The position numbers and the translations under genes were made by a program. Under the pieces are notes generated by a model. That model saw only the letters and a program-made list of their open reading frames with translations, had not been told where the DNA came from and ran no database searches. Below are positions 24,059 to 37,200 of a stretch of DNA of 64,000 bases, one piece after another. The first letter of the stretch is position 1, and each line of letters begins with the position of its first letter. The DNA is taken from contig NC_067282.1 of NCBI RefSeq assembly GCF_020740795.1, positions 53,637,290-53,701,289 on the forward strand, given 5' to 3'. The stretch comes from Apus apus (Eukaryota > Chordata > Aves > Apodiformes > Apodidae).

Positions 24059-24416
24059 AATAAAAGAAAATTACTATTTTTGCCTTATATTAAGAGACTA
24101 ATGTCAATTTTGGATGACTAGCATTAAACCTATATTTGCTTTTTTTGGAAATGGAGTATTTTGTTCATAACTTGTTCAATTATTTTAGACACAATTTGGC
24201 TTTTGGCATGTTTTCATAAGCCTGATAAAATTTTAAATAAAATTCAATGTCAGGTACTGATTTCCATTCATATGGTTGTTTTTTTTTTTTTTAAATTCAG
24301 TTTAATCTTTCTAAAAAACCTTAACCTAATGATGCTTGTAGATTGATTCCAATAAAAATATCTTTGGTTAAGGTAACTTGTCAATAGTAACCTCCTAAAA
24401 GTTAGCATGTAATAAA
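24059..24416 (+). terminator. TM9SF2: Cluster of four further AATAAA hexamers (possible distal poly(A) sites)
   Basis: AATAAA occurs at 24059-24064, 24236-24241, 24351-24356 and 24411-24416, all on the + strand. The region is A/T-rich, so chance occurrence is possible. The last one is followed by a G/T-rich stretch. If used, they would lengthen the 3' UTR by 0.4-0.8 kb. Confidence 0.35.
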
Positions 24417-24429
24417 GGCTTGAGGTGAC

Positions 24430-27400
24430 ATTGGCTCAATTGCTGTGCTCCACAGCCCCTCCCAGATGAACCAAAGCACACTCATGCTCTGCCTGCCCCA
24501 ACAACAGCTCTATTCAGACTCTGTGGACGTGTTTGTTCTTGTGCTCCTCCCCATGTACAGTCACAAGGAAATGCTGATTTCAGATAATCTTCCATGTTTT
24601 ACATTCAAAACAGGAAAAGGTTGTGTATGGTAAATGTTTGTTCTTTACTAACGCAGTGAGCTGCAGTGTGACTTTTGAGTTTAAATTTTCAAAGTATAAC
24701 ATTAAATGTTCTTACCATCCCTGGTTTTGTGATCACCTACTGTATGTGTAGTCACTGCTCAAAATCATCAGTAGTTATTAAGTCATCTGTAGTTATTAAG
24801 CATTGAAATGCTTAGTTAGAGAAACATTAATCAATTGTCTGTCCTTGAAATAGGAATATAATAGGTGTTCAAGAATTTCAGTGTAGCAATATTAAAACAG
24901 GTTTTGGTGATGTTTTTACAGCTACTGTTTAAAAAGCAGGTTAATAGAATAGGTTTGAAAATGACTGCTGTGTTTTCATTTTTTTTGCTTCATTCCTACA
25001 GCCTAGTGGACAAGTCATGGCTGCTTCTCAAGTATCTTCTGTTCCTTTAAAGGCAGTTTGTGAAGTGTGTCATCTTCTGGAATCTAAACCTACTGCATGC
25101 AGAGTTTTTCAAGCAGCCTTGCCTTGTTGTAATTGCAACTATTTTGGAATTTTAAATGGGTAGGTTTCAGTGTGCAGTACTTGAGACAATCCAGAAAGTT
25201 TAATCCATCACAGATTTTACAGAATAGCTCTTCTAAAGCTGTTCTCTCCCTTGAAACCCATTATTGCCTCAGATAGTTTTAGAGGTTTTACTAGGATTTA
25301 GACTTCCAGAGTGTGTTAGGGCATCCAGATATTCTACCATGTACCATACCTGTTCGTCACATCTCTTGGGAGGCTTGGATTTTTGGCTAAACTTTTAAAA
25401 TACTGGCTTCTTCAAAATCTTTCTATACCTCCAGACATTTTCTTAAAATGCACAAATTGCACAGATTTCTGAGAAAATGTAAATGGAAGGTTAAGAGGAA
25501 GGAACATACTGCTGAGCTGCATGAAGACAGAGAAAATTTAGATAAAATATAACACTATAGACCAGTGTCAATTTTTTGCTGGGTGGTAAATAATTTTAAA
25601 ACTGATTCTTCAAAGGTGCAAAGAAAGTGACCTTCATTGCCAAATTTAGTCTGAAAAGTTATCCTCAGTCCAAATCAGGTTTTGAAAATATGATATGGGA
25701 GTTAGGGGTTTGGTTTTCTTTTTCTAAGCAAGAAGAAATAAAAAAGCAGCTTTATGGCAAGCTACCTGGTCCATCTTTAACCCTGGTAGCTTCACTTTGC
25801 ATTGTCATGCTTAGCTGAGTTTGAATGGCTAAAAGTGTTCTTAGATTGTTTTTGTTGGCTGTCAGACAGATGGTGTGTGCCCTCAGCTGCTTTGCCAGTC
25901 TTGGCAGCTGTATTGCAAATAGTGGTTGACTGTGAGCTAGTCATGGGGAAGGTCTTCATGGTTTTGGGCCAGTTTTCATGTAAAAGGCAGTGAGGGATGA
26001 CTGGGAAAGGCTGATGTCATTAGTGCCATTTCCTGCACGTTGCTTACCTTTCTCCCATTTCACAGTTTTGCATTAGGCTTCCTTGAAAACAGATTTCCTC
26101 ATGCTTCAGCCCTCTGTCTTTCCCAAAAATGTGAAGAGCAGTGGTTACCCTACCTAGCCCTTGCAGATAGCACAAGCCTTTTGTGTTTGAAAACTTGTTT
26201 ACCCAGAATACATGTGATGACGGGGATGATGCAGATGTAGCACCAAGCACATGGGTGTAGACTGCATTGTGGGGGGCTGTAGGTACATTCCCATGTTTCT
26301 GTAACACTACTTACTGTCCCTTTGGAGCTTGAGACAGCCAGAGTGGTGGTGTCACAGAGGCCCATCAATATTTGTAGACAGAGAAGGTGTGTCCTGTGTG
26401 GGGTAGTGAGAAGAGGTAGGTGGGCTGTCTGCTCGTTGGATATGGAGGTGGAAGGAAGATTACTAGAGTTTCTCTACAATTATCAGAAAAAAATAAATAA
26501 ATGCTTTAAGTGGGTACTTTAGTCCTGTCATGAGTGGTACCTGTATATTCTACTGGAAAGTAAGTCTGGAAAAGAAGTGAGGAAGAGAGGGTGGAACAGG
26601 ATGGAATTCAGGCAGATGTCTGAGGTTTTCAGTTAAATGGATCTGAATGACCCATTTGAAGGGACAGGTAACACAAACAGCTGTGTTTGAACTGACATCA
26701 TCAAATGTGGATGAGAAGCACTTTGATTAATACTAGTAAAGACAAAATACTAATCCCTAAAATAAGGAAGTGGAATGGGCAACAGTGGTACTTCAGGCAA
26801 GATAGGGGAGGAGTGAGGATGGAAGGACTTTGACAGGGAATGGAGGGATGTGAGTGTATCTGACTTTGGTCAGTAGAGTATGAAATTGTGGCCAAGTATT
26901 TCTACACGGCTTTGTGGGATTGCTGGGAAGGAGTTGCTGCAGCCAATCCCAACCACATTAGCTGTGCACAGTAAATAAAAACTGAGGTTGCTCAGTGAAT
27001 AATTGTTACTCAACAGAGATCTTCAGTGTTACAGGTCAGGAATACATGGAAGTATGGTAAATCCTTAACAGCTGGCAGAAGTTTTTGTATTTGGTGGTTG
27101 ATAAACACTGTCTGTTGTTGTTATAAATGAATGTTACTGTAGTGCTGGATTTAGTTTTCTGGCTCCCAAAGGTCAGACTGTATGAGCTAGAACTTGGATA
27201 AGCCTAGCTGGTGTGGGACACATATGATCATGACTTCATGCCATGAAGTTCCATGCCAGCCTCTTTCTGTGCCTTACCAGCTTGGACAACAGCTTTATTT
27301 CTAGGGGCAGCTCTATCTCCTTTTCATAGTTCTTTAAAGTTATTGCTTCTAAGGTGATCTGTTCATCCAAGTTAGTTCTCTCTCAAATAGTTGCTTGTTC

Positions 27401-30400
27401 CCTTGGATGAATCACTATTACTTGGATTCATCCCTTGGATGAATTACTGATCATCATCTAGAGAAGGATGCATGTTCTGCAAAGAACGATTTCATCTCTG
27501 CAATTACATCCCTTTTTTTCCCTTCAGTTAGTGGTTCTCCAACAGATCCTCTCTCTTCCGATAGTACTCCCAACGCCTGCTCTTAGAGCTCATCACAACG
27601 AAGTATTTTCTTACAGGAAAGAAGACTACTTGTGCAGACATGTTCTAGTCTCCTCCCAAACATAATTTCCTACAACCCACCTCTAATTTCATTTTTTATT
27701 CTCAGTATCCTGCTGTTTCTTCTTAAGCCAGGCAGTTAACAGCAATGTACTTATTTATGTTTCTCCATAAAGCAGATTCCTGAAGTATTTCTCCTGTTAG
27801 TTCATATATTGCCTTTGGATATTTGCACATACACAAGTGTATGACACCTGAAGCATAAATCTTCAGGGATTACTGAAAGACTTAATTTATCAGTTGATTA
27901 TTTTATAGCTGCCATCATGCATTTTCTTTCTTCTGATTTGAAACATCTGGAGCTCACTGTTGATGCCATGAGAGTAGTTAACTGCTCGTAAATGAGATAC
28001 GCTAGAAGATTACAAACGAAACCTGTCATTTTTGGGTGATGGCACGTTCTTGCTGCTTCTCAGGATTCCAGCACTCCCAATGAAAATGCAGTTTAAATTC
28101 TTCGATCCCTCAGAGGTATTTTAGCATCACCTGCTGGCCACAGCACGTATTGACGAGCAGAGTCAGGGATATGACAGGAAGACTCACCGAAGCACACGAC
28201 TGGGGACGGGACGGGGGGCAGGACTTACCCTTAAGATTCTATCTTTAAATATGTACGCTAACGTCGAAGTTTCAGGAAGCAGGCAGCCAAAAACCAGGGT
28301 AAATAACAATACCAGTAACCATACAAATAATCTGTGAAGATGTTAAAAATGTGTCTCCTTCATCTAGGACGAGCACATGCCCAGCGAGGGTTCCTGTTCT
28401 CACTCGGACACCCACTCTGGTACCTTCAAACAGTTATTCCAAGTTCACTAAAGAAGGGGTACTTCAGAGGGGGGCCCACAGAGTGTCCTGAAAGGGTGGC
28501 CAGCCTGGGTGCTGAGAGGGGTCAAATGCAATTGCTCAGCTTCATACCTTTAGTATGTTTTCAACAGTTCAGCACAACCATTGTTTTGCTATTGCTGGTG
28601 CAATATTAACTTTGGCTTAGGGTTGGGGTTTGTTTTGCTTTTTCTTGTTTGGTGGTGTTTGGTGGGTTTTTTTTCTTTTGATCTTATAAAGTCAATAAGA
28701 CAGTAAATCTCATTTTCTTCTCTATTTTGGGGGAATTATTAAGGCAGGGAAAGCATTATTTCTAATATTTTTCCCAACTTTGCATGACTCTTGATTTGTT
28801 AGCAGTGACTTCCAGTTGAGGTACGTAAAATCATAGAATAAACAGACTTAACAATGATGATGTGGGTAAGAAAATACACTTGTGGTGAAGTCCCAAGAGG
28901 ACAAGCACATACACAGTCTGGCCTCTAATTGCCCTCAGCATTGCTAAAGATGAGCAAGCTTCTCTTTCACTGCAGGATGATGAAGCTGAGTGGTCTGAGT
29001 TCTGCTCCTGCCTGCTGGGTGCACTAGAAATCGGGCACTCTGGGCTACCTCCGAGAAAGTCAGTGGGCTGGTGAGGAGGCCTGTTCTCTCCATTCATGTC
29101 CCAAGGATACAAGAAGCACTAGGGTTGTGACATCTCTCCTCCAGCCTTTTTTAGGAGCTTCAGAATGGAGCAAACAGCATCAGTCCTGGTTTCTCCTGTT
29201 TTTCTGCAGGTTCCCACAAGGAATCCTAATGACTCTTCCCCTAGAAACTGCTCATCTCTGTCCATTGCAACAAGGCTTGTGGGGCAGCTGAGAAGAAATG
29301 CATGTTTTGTTCTGTTGCCCTTTTCCTGCTGTCCGCAGGCTGCAGTGATGACAACAGAGCTAAATCAGACAATTATGCGTGTTCTTCTGCTGCACGATGT
29401 TGGATCAGTGCAGCCCCGAGGCAGGTGGAACGACAAGGCAAAGGGAAGCAGTGGGTGGCCTTAAATTTACTGTTTATCCTAGAAAGCAGGGTGACCATAG
29501 TAACTCTGGACAAAAATTGCAGAGAGGAAGAAAGAGGCTTCCTTCCCTTTGAGAAGAACAATATCCAGACCCAGGGGGGCAAAGCCCAAACAAAGAGCTG
29601 ATTAATGTACCAGGAAAATGCTTATTTATTAAACCCCAGTCTTTTCTGTCAGTCTGTTGCCAGTTTCAAGCATTATGTTTGTGGAAGAGATGTCTTAGAT
29701 CCAGAGCAGAATTTCTGAAGAGAGCAAGACAGGCAGACAAATTTAGGCAGATTAGGAACGTGACTCTAAATCCCCAGAGATTTTCTTGACCAGTGGATTA
29801 TTTTAGTGTTAATATGTCTATCTTTCTGTATTTCAAAGCAGCTTTTCCAACAGCGGTTTGTGAAGACCATTGATGCACAAAATGGGACAGAACTTGCAGT
29901 CTCGGTGTTTTGTGGGACAGGACACCATCTCCTATCCCACTCATCACTGACACTTCAGAGGATTGCTAGTCAAATAGCCCGAGCAAGCTATATTCCATGG
30001 AATTTGATGCAAAAATACGCTTCTGTGTGCTCTAAGTCACATCCCAGCACATAGTGTTCATACAAAATAATAACCAGCAGGAGCCCCTACAGATAAGAAG
30101 GTGTGATGGTCCATCTCTGTGCAGGACAGGGAGGGGAATGAAAACACTGCCAAAGAAAAGGGATAAACAGGGAAAAAAATTGCATTTAAAATGTTAGAGT
30201 TCTAGGGATGCAAAGAGATGACAGCAAAGACAAGTATTCCCTCTTGCCCTTTTCATCAACTTTGAATTCACAGCCTGAGCAAATGTAGAGAAAGCTACAA
30301 CACTGCTAGTTCATATTAGGATATGTAGCAGAAATCTATCCAAGCCAGGGCTAGTCACACCAAAAGAAGTTCATGGAAAAACAAATAAATATGCCCTTAT

Positions 30401-31107
30401 AAAATTTACAGGAGTCAATAAAAGAGCTCTGCTTACTGCAATTAAGCTCCAAAGGACAATCTGAGTTGGCTGGAATGAAAGGGAAAAGGAACTGAGATAA
30501 TTTAAAAACTTAAGGTGATGCAAATTTTAAATCCTATTAGAATAATTTTATTGGTGCAAAGGATTTATTGAATGTTTTTGTTTGGTTTTTGTTGATATTG
30601 GAGATATCAAGAAATTACACGCTTCTGGAAAGTCATGATGCAGAAGCTGATGTTAAATAAGTTTAGTCTTGTTAATGGGATAAAAAATATAGGACATGGT
30701 ATAATAAGAAAAAAGTCCTGTCATAACCCCACTTGAGCAAGACCACCATGCAGTGCTGAACCTCTGGTACCTCCAGTCATGAGGGAGGGCACTGTTAGGC
30801 AGCTCTGTTGCCTCATTGATTTACAGATCCTTGAAGATGGTCAAGAGCCTGAGATCATCCCCTCAGCCCTTATCAAGCTCTGCTCTTCTGTGAGGCTACA
30901 TTCTGATAATGTTTCAGACTTTCAGGACTCTTTTGGCCTTCTCTCTCTTTCAGCCCCTCCTTGGGGTGAAACAGCAGCAGACTCTCTGCTCCCACCATCT
31001 CCACCAGCACTGAGAGAGCCTCCCACACTGCTGCCACCTAAAACTCACAAACTCCATCACGCCAAGCTTGATGCTCCCACTCAGTGTCATGTGTAGAAAC
31101 AAAGACC
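24430..31107. other. Intergenic sequence, no supported gene
   Basis: About 6.7 kb between TM9SF2 and the first intergenic CR1 copy. ORFs up to 99 codons on both strands overlap one another and lack splice, start or homology support. There is a small hairpin/direct repeat near 27401 and a G/T-rich stretch at about 28616-28680. I see no RNA gene. Confidence 0.65.
27401..27444. repeat. Short direct repeats with an inverted copy between them
   Basis: CCTTGGATGAAT occurs at 27401-27412 and again at 27433-27444. Between them GGATTCATCC can pair with GGATGAATC to form a 9-bp stem. A further inverted CATCCAAG lies at 27364-27371. It is a small local duplication with hairpin potential. Confidence 0.55.
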
Positions 31108-31225
31108 CGTGGATATGGTGCTTAGGGACGTGGCTTAGTGGTGGACTTGCCAGTGCTGGGTTAACAGCTAGAGTTGATGATCTTAACAGTCTTTTCCAAC
31201 CAAAATAACTCTATGATTCTATAAC
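31108..31225 (+). mobile_element. CR1 LINE 3'-end fragment
   Basis: The plus-strand tail of a CR1 element. GGTGCTTAGGGACGTGGCTT, then TAGTGGTGGACTTG and CAGTGCTGGGTTAA, lead to TCTTTTCCAACC and the terminal CTATGATTCTATAA. Only the last 110-120 bp are present. It lies directly upstream of the G/T-rich tract. Confidence 0.88.
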
Positions 31226-31284
31226 CCACTCTTTCCATTAGAAATGTAGACATTTTTTCCCCATCATCCTGCTGCCTGAGAGCA

Positions 31285-31495
31285 GTTTTGGGTTGTTGTT
31301 TTCTTTTCTTTTGTTGAGTATTTTTGTTTGTTTGTTTTGTGAGGGGCTGGTTGGTTGTTTGGGGGGGGGGGGGGTTGTTGTTTTGCTTTGGTTTTCTGGT
31401 TGTTTTGTTTGGGGTTTTTTTGTTAGTTTGGTTGGTTTTGTGAGTTGGTGGTTTTGTGGGTTGTTTTGTTGTTGTTGTTTCTTTTTTTCCCTTCC
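31285..31495 (+). repeat. G/T-only low-complexity tract with a 14-G run
   Basis: About 210 bp almost free of A and C on the + strand, made of TTTG, TTGG and TTGTTG units. An uninterrupted run of 14 G lies at 31361-31374. The extreme strand asymmetry and repeated GG/GGGG tracts make it a candidate for G-quadruplex structure. It begins about 60 bp after a CR1 tail, so it may have grown from that element's simple-repeat end (inference). Confidence 0.85.
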
Positions 31496-31499
31496 CTGT

Positions 31500-33420
31500 T
31501 AGCTGTTGCTCATTGTCACAGAAACTCCCAGACCTGCCTGCCAAAATTTTGGTGTAGATTGGTGTTGTTAACATCTAGTAGTTTCTGGGAAGCAATATGG
31601 AAGTCTGTAGTACAGGATCGTGGACTGATGCAATCCAGTTACCCTTTGCAATTTTTTGAGGGGCCATGTTTATTCCTGTAGATAAATTACTGGATTCATT
31701 ACACTATCAATATTTTTACATGTGGGAGAGATTGAATTAATACTATGGCCACCAAGTGTAGCAGTATCATTTTCAACTATTCTAAAAACTGAAGAACTAA
31801 AGGCTACTCCTAAATATCCCAATGCACGATGGTTAATCAGGCCAATCATCATTATCTGGGAGATAAACAGGTGGCTGTTATGGTAGCTGTCACAGCAGCA
31901 CTAAGCATACACCCCAGCATTAAAATAACAGAAGAAGAAAGCTGGGCTGCAGAAGGGTTATCCTGGGTCCTATTTGTACTGAAAATACCACATGATCTTC
32001 TTCATGAAGTGGTAGCCAAAGAAATTCACTTGGTTACACAGCAGTGCATGTTCCCCTGCTGAAACTCCAGGAGGCAAGACAGTCTCTTCTCAAAAACACT
32101 CCTGCTGGAGATTTTTCTTGTACGCTGAGCACGTATTTCTCTTGGAAGTTTATTTCAGTATTTCTGAAGATGATTTTTTTTTTTAAGACTGTTACTTCCC
32201 CATGGATGAAAATGGCTTTCTGTGTGACATATATATACTGGCCAAATTTATTTGTAATTTTTACTTTCAGTTTAACTTCGGTTTAATTGTCTCGATTTAA
32301 TCCTCTTGCACGCATACTAAGCTGCTTTTGTTTTTACTTTGGATCCAATAATTTTAATGTTTCCTCCATATGGCAGTGGGTTTTTGAAGGAAAAAACAAG
32401 GTCTGAGACAGAGTTATGTGAATGGATTGAAATTAAGAAAGTGAAACTAAAAATATAAATAGAAAATACCGGGCTAATGTCACATATATATAGGGAACTC
32501 CTGCAAGATGTAAACATATTAAAAAATGCGACAAAATTTTTCACATCTTGTGTTCAACCCTTCTGTATCTACAGTGGATTCTCTAAACCTTCAGCAGCAG
32601 CTGGATAAGCAGCACAGCTACTCCTCTGGGTGAATGCCAGAGAGTAACAGTTATAAAATACATTTCAGTGATTCTGAACAATGAATTGCACCTCCCTGTC
32701 AAAAGTATTTTTGTCAAGTACAACTGGCCCGTGGGCTTAATCTGTGAGTGTGGTGTACTTTGTTAGTTAAGTTTCCTTTACGCTCGGATTAATTAGCACA
32801 GTGGATCTGCTGATCCAGTGTTCTAGTCCAACAGATGTATTGGTAAAAATGCTCCCTTTGAGAATATTTAACCATTTGTTAAATTGGTAACAACAATGTT
32901 GCTTTACCTTGCGTCTGAAATCTCCATCCTTTCCCAGTTGTGCCTGTGTCATGTAAGGCCAGGCTGTGGGGCTGCAATCCCAAAGGTGGTATGTCAGAGA
33001 CTGTATTCCTGTTAGATGTGCAGGCTGAAACATTCATGAGACCATCCTGAAATCATTTAAGTTCAAACACAGTAGGTTAGTCGAGATCTCTTACTTAAAC
33101 CAGCTGATTTCAACTTACGACCTTTGGGACTGAACATACGATCCTTTCTCTTAAGTCACCAGGCAGTGCAGGAGGTGCCACAGATAGCAATAGGTCATTT
33201 ATAACCTCAACTGATATGAATCCACCTGAAACCAAGTCTCTGTGGTGCTTTAGTTCAAGAACAACTCTCTTTTTCCTGTAAAGACAATGTGAGATACAGG
33301 AAGCAGCTAGCTGGCACATTTCTCATCTGCTGGCATCCCTCTACTTGCATTTCAGTTGCGGATCACTCTCCATGCCTGGACTGTAAGGTGGCAAGTTTTT
33401 CAGTCCTCAGCTGATTGTTA
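31500..33420. other. Intergenic sequence, nothing recognised
   Basis: Ordinary A/T-rich intergenic DNA between the G/T tract and the large CR1 copy. ORFs stay below about 90 codons and lack gene-like context. Confidence 0.6.
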
Positions 33421-33424
33421 GGCT

Positions 33425-34232
33425 AATGTTAATGGTCTGGGCTTCAACAAGGCCAATGCCAGGTCCTGCACGTGGGCCACAACAACCCCATGCAACCCTA
33501 CAGGCTTGAGGAAGTGTGGCTGGAAAGTGTCTAGCAGAAAAGGACCTGGGAGTTCTAATTGACAAGCAGCTGAACATGAGCCAGCAGTGTGCCCAGGTGG
33601 CCAAGAAAGCCAATGGCATCCTGGCTTGTATTAGAAATAGTGTGACCAGCAGAAGGAGAGAGGTGATTGTCGCCCTGTACTCAGCACTGGTGAGGCCACA
33701 CCTGGAGTACTGCGTCCAGTTTTGGGCACCTCGATAAAAGAGAGATATCGAGGTGCTGGAGCAAGTACAGAGGAGGGCAACAAAGCTGGTGAAGGGCCTA
33801 GAGAATCAATCTTATGAAGAATGCTTGAAGGAGCTGGGAATGTTTAGTTTGAGGAAGAGCAGGCTGAGGGGAGACCTCATCAATCTCTACAACTACCTGA
33901 AAGGTCATTGTAGAGAGGTTGGTGCTGGTCTCTTCTCACAGGTAATTAGCAATAGAACAAGAGGGAATGGCTTCAAGCTGCAACAGGGGAGGTTTAGACT
34001 GGACATTAGGAAAAAAATGTTTCACAGCAAGAGTGGTCAGACACTGGAACAGGCTGCCCAGGGAGGTGGTTGAGTCACCATCCCTGGATCTGTTTAAAGG
34101 TCGTTTGGATGTGGTGTTGGTGGATATGGTTTAGGGGAGAACTTTGTACAGGAGGGATGATGGTTGGACTCAGTGATCCCAAGGGTCTTTTCCAACCTGA
34201 ATGGTTCTATGATTTTTTGTTTCTATGATTCA
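33425..34232 (+). mobile_element. CR1 LINE, 5'-truncated, with the C-terminal end of ORF2
   Basis: About 800 bp of a CR1 non-LTR retrotransposon. The translated frame reads [20 protein letters not shown], continues through [20 protein letters not shown] and [15 protein letters not shown], is stopped by TAA at 33735-33737, and resumes with [20 protein letters not shown]. This is the conserved region after the reverse-transcriptase domain. The first part (33437-33510) is in another frame, so there is a frameshift. The copy ends in the CR1 3' UTR and a TCTATGATT tail at 34206-34232. The RT core and endonuclease are missing, so it cannot move. Confidence 0.93.
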
Positions 34233-34239
34233 AGAAGTA

Positions 34240-37200
34240 GATCAAACTGTTAGAGAATTGATTTCCTGCCATACAATAGCCATATGGTGATCTCTGTGAG
34301 ACAACTGATGATTCTGGTATAGCTGGTAGCAGAAAATGTTTCCATTTCATTAAAATTGTTGCGACAAGTGCTACTTTCCATGCCATAGCAGTCACAAAAC
34401 TGAGGGTTAAATGGAAAGTGTATTTCAAATATTCTCTAAGGTTGGTTGCTGTGAGGCAGCTGAGATGCGGGGGCTGTCACCCTTCCATTCGGGATCTGGG
34501 ACCAGCACTGAATTTCCATCTGCCTTGTCCACACTGACATCTTTGGAGAGCTGCCAGCTTGATTCTGCTGTGGCACATGGCACTGAGCAGAGATCGGTCA
34601 CTGCAAAGGCCACCCAGCATTTTTCCCGCTTCAGCCCAACAGAAAAGAACACAGAAACCCCCACCCCACCCCAATTCTAATTCAAGCAAAGAGATGAAAG
34701 GAAAGTTTAGTCTTTAAAATACTAGCTAAGACAGAACATGACATGCAAATCACTTTGGCTCATTTGCAACAGACTGCAGGTTTTCCCAGGGGCTGGAGCT
34801 CACCTTGCACTTCCGTGGAGCCTGAGTCCTGCTGCCAGTAGGAACTGCCAGTGCTTGAGGACAGGTGTAAAACTCAATTATGTCCCACTACTCATCTGAT
34901 GAAGTCTGTTTCTTGCTGGGATGCATGGATGCCTGGGTTATTTGAGGAAAGCAAAATCATTTCTATTCCCTTTATAAAAATAAGAAAAGTACCTCACTGA
35001 AACAACAGGAGATGTTAGCTGTTTTATGTTTGATGGTCTTTGGAAACCTATTTCTGACATGACAGAAAGTATCTAAAAGCTGTTTCAGAGACTATAAACA
35101 GAATAATATATTCAAAGCATCCACTATATTCAGAACATATAATCTTACCTTCTTGATCTTCACAAATGTACTGGATAAAAAAAATCTTACTAGAAATCAG
35201 TCAAAGCTCTGTTTTCTCTTCGGGTTTGTTTTGTGTTGTGTTTGGTTCCCCCCCCTCCTTTCAACACTAAAAGATAATGAAATACTGCTTTTTCTATAAG
35301 GACTTCTGGAATTTTAAAAAAATGATGGAAAGTCCGTTAGAGTGGTAGGTAAGCAGCCTAGACTTAACTTCTCTGAGACTTCTTTACATGTTTCTTTCCT
35401 TTAAGTCAGAGAGGAGCATAACTTCTGAAGCTGGCAGCAACCTAATCCAAGCTGCTAGTACCACAGGGCTGTTATAAAAGACTTTTTGGCTAATGAGAAG
35501 TAAAAGCTAAGGTGTTTAAACCTTTCCTTTAGGGTTAGAATTGGATACTACTTAAACATTGCCTCACAGAGGGGGGAGGGAGGAAATCAATTTGTCAAAG
35601 CTCACCAGCTTTAAGTACTTTCCCCTCCAGTTTCCTGTGCTAGTTTCCCAGTTCTTTGGCCACAACTGCAGCAGCTCTCTCAGAGCTGCACTAAAAGGCT
35701 GCCCAAGGTCCTTCTTTTCTTTCACACCAATTCAGGTGACACGTTTTAGAATATGAAGGTTTCCTGATCACCACTGGACTACCCTGGGAACAACCATCAT
35801 GGCCTCCAAAATTCTTCCCCACATGCAACCCATGTGCACTCCCAGAGAGATGCCTTTGTGGATACCTTGTGCTGACTCCATTTGCTGCACCCTTCTGCAA
35901 GGGGTTTCATACACTTCTTACAAACCAGAGCATCATATGTCCAGGAGCTGTACAGATGCAGGAAGAAGACCTGAAAACTAAAAGATATGATCAGATGAGG
36001 GAAGTCCATGGAAAATAAATCTCCAGCAGACACACTTGCATGAGTTTTATTTGCTTGATATGGAAGTGTCTGAACCTCCATGCAGAAACATCCAGACTCT
36101 TCTGTCAAGTACATCAGGGACATGGACTATTAACAATGGGATTTAAAAAAAATAATAATAAAATTTAAAAAAACTAAACCTGGGATTTTAAGCAATTTTT
36201 AAAACATGACTTGCAGTATAGCTGAAATTTGGTACCAACACATTCTACCTTGGAAAAAAATGGCTCTGTTCTACTTATAGTATATATCATACATTTTTAA
36301 TTAACTTTTTTTTTCCTCTCATGTTGGCACTTTGCTACTGAAATTTTACTAAGCCTACTAGTTCATTTGAAAACAAGTGTCAACCAGAGTTCAGCTCTCT
36401 GGTACACAGAGTGAGCCTTTAAAGACAGTGACCTGTGGCAGGCACAAAAACAAACCCAAGGGTCTCTGCCTTTTAAACAAACCCTGCTTCCCTCCCCCTT
36501 CCACCCAGTAAACAGCTTCTGGCCGCAGATTTGGTCCTTTGTAGAAGAGATTTTTAAGATGCTGGCTGACCTGTCCAGCAGCCTGGTAATCCTCAAATCA
36601 TCTGTTCGCCATGCTCGTGTGGAGATGTCACCGAAAAGGCTTGTTGACAACCTTCTGTTGCATTAAAGATAAGTCTGTAAAACCACCCCTATCTTACTCA
36701 GTTCAACTTTACCACACGGTTGAATAAAACTTCCCCTTCTGACAAATTCAGAAAGACTGTTGACAGAAGAAAATTCTATGGAAAAATACTTCTGGTTTCT
36801 AGTTCACTATGGGTCAGATTAAATTAACACATATATATGTAAAACAGCTTGCGAACTCTTTTTCTAAAAAAATATTTTGCAAGTTATTATTTCAGGAGTC
36901 TCATTGGCCTTTCCATGCACATTCTCATGCAATTAATTTTAAACCATTTAAATGCCGTATTTTGTATTAGTATGAAGTTTAAAAATATTTTATTTAATCA
37001 CAGATTTAATTCAGTTATTCAGTTTTTACACAAAGTGATTCCTCTATTCTCAGGCCTTAACAAGAAATTTTTAAGGCAAAAAGGCAGTGATTTAGTAATC
37101 AAACACAAACTGTGATATTATCAGCATCTATGAATCCTTCAATCAATTTTTGTGTTGAGTAATAAATACTAATCTCAGCTAAACTGATTTGTTACATATA

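Noticed and set aside
28831..28846. ATCATAGAATA resembling the inverted CR1 tail
   Set aside because: The following sequence does not continue into the CR1 3' UTR, so it is likely a chance match.
31161..31574. 137-codon minus-strand Lys/Thr/Asn/Pro-rich ORF
   Set aside because: It is the translation of the G/T low-complexity tract read from the other strand; the composition is dictated by the simple repeat.
33516..34073. Two consecutive plus-strand ORFs that look protein-like
   Set aside because: They are real coding remnants but of the CR1 retrotransposon ORF2, with a stop and truncation, so they are listed as a mobile element and not as host genes.
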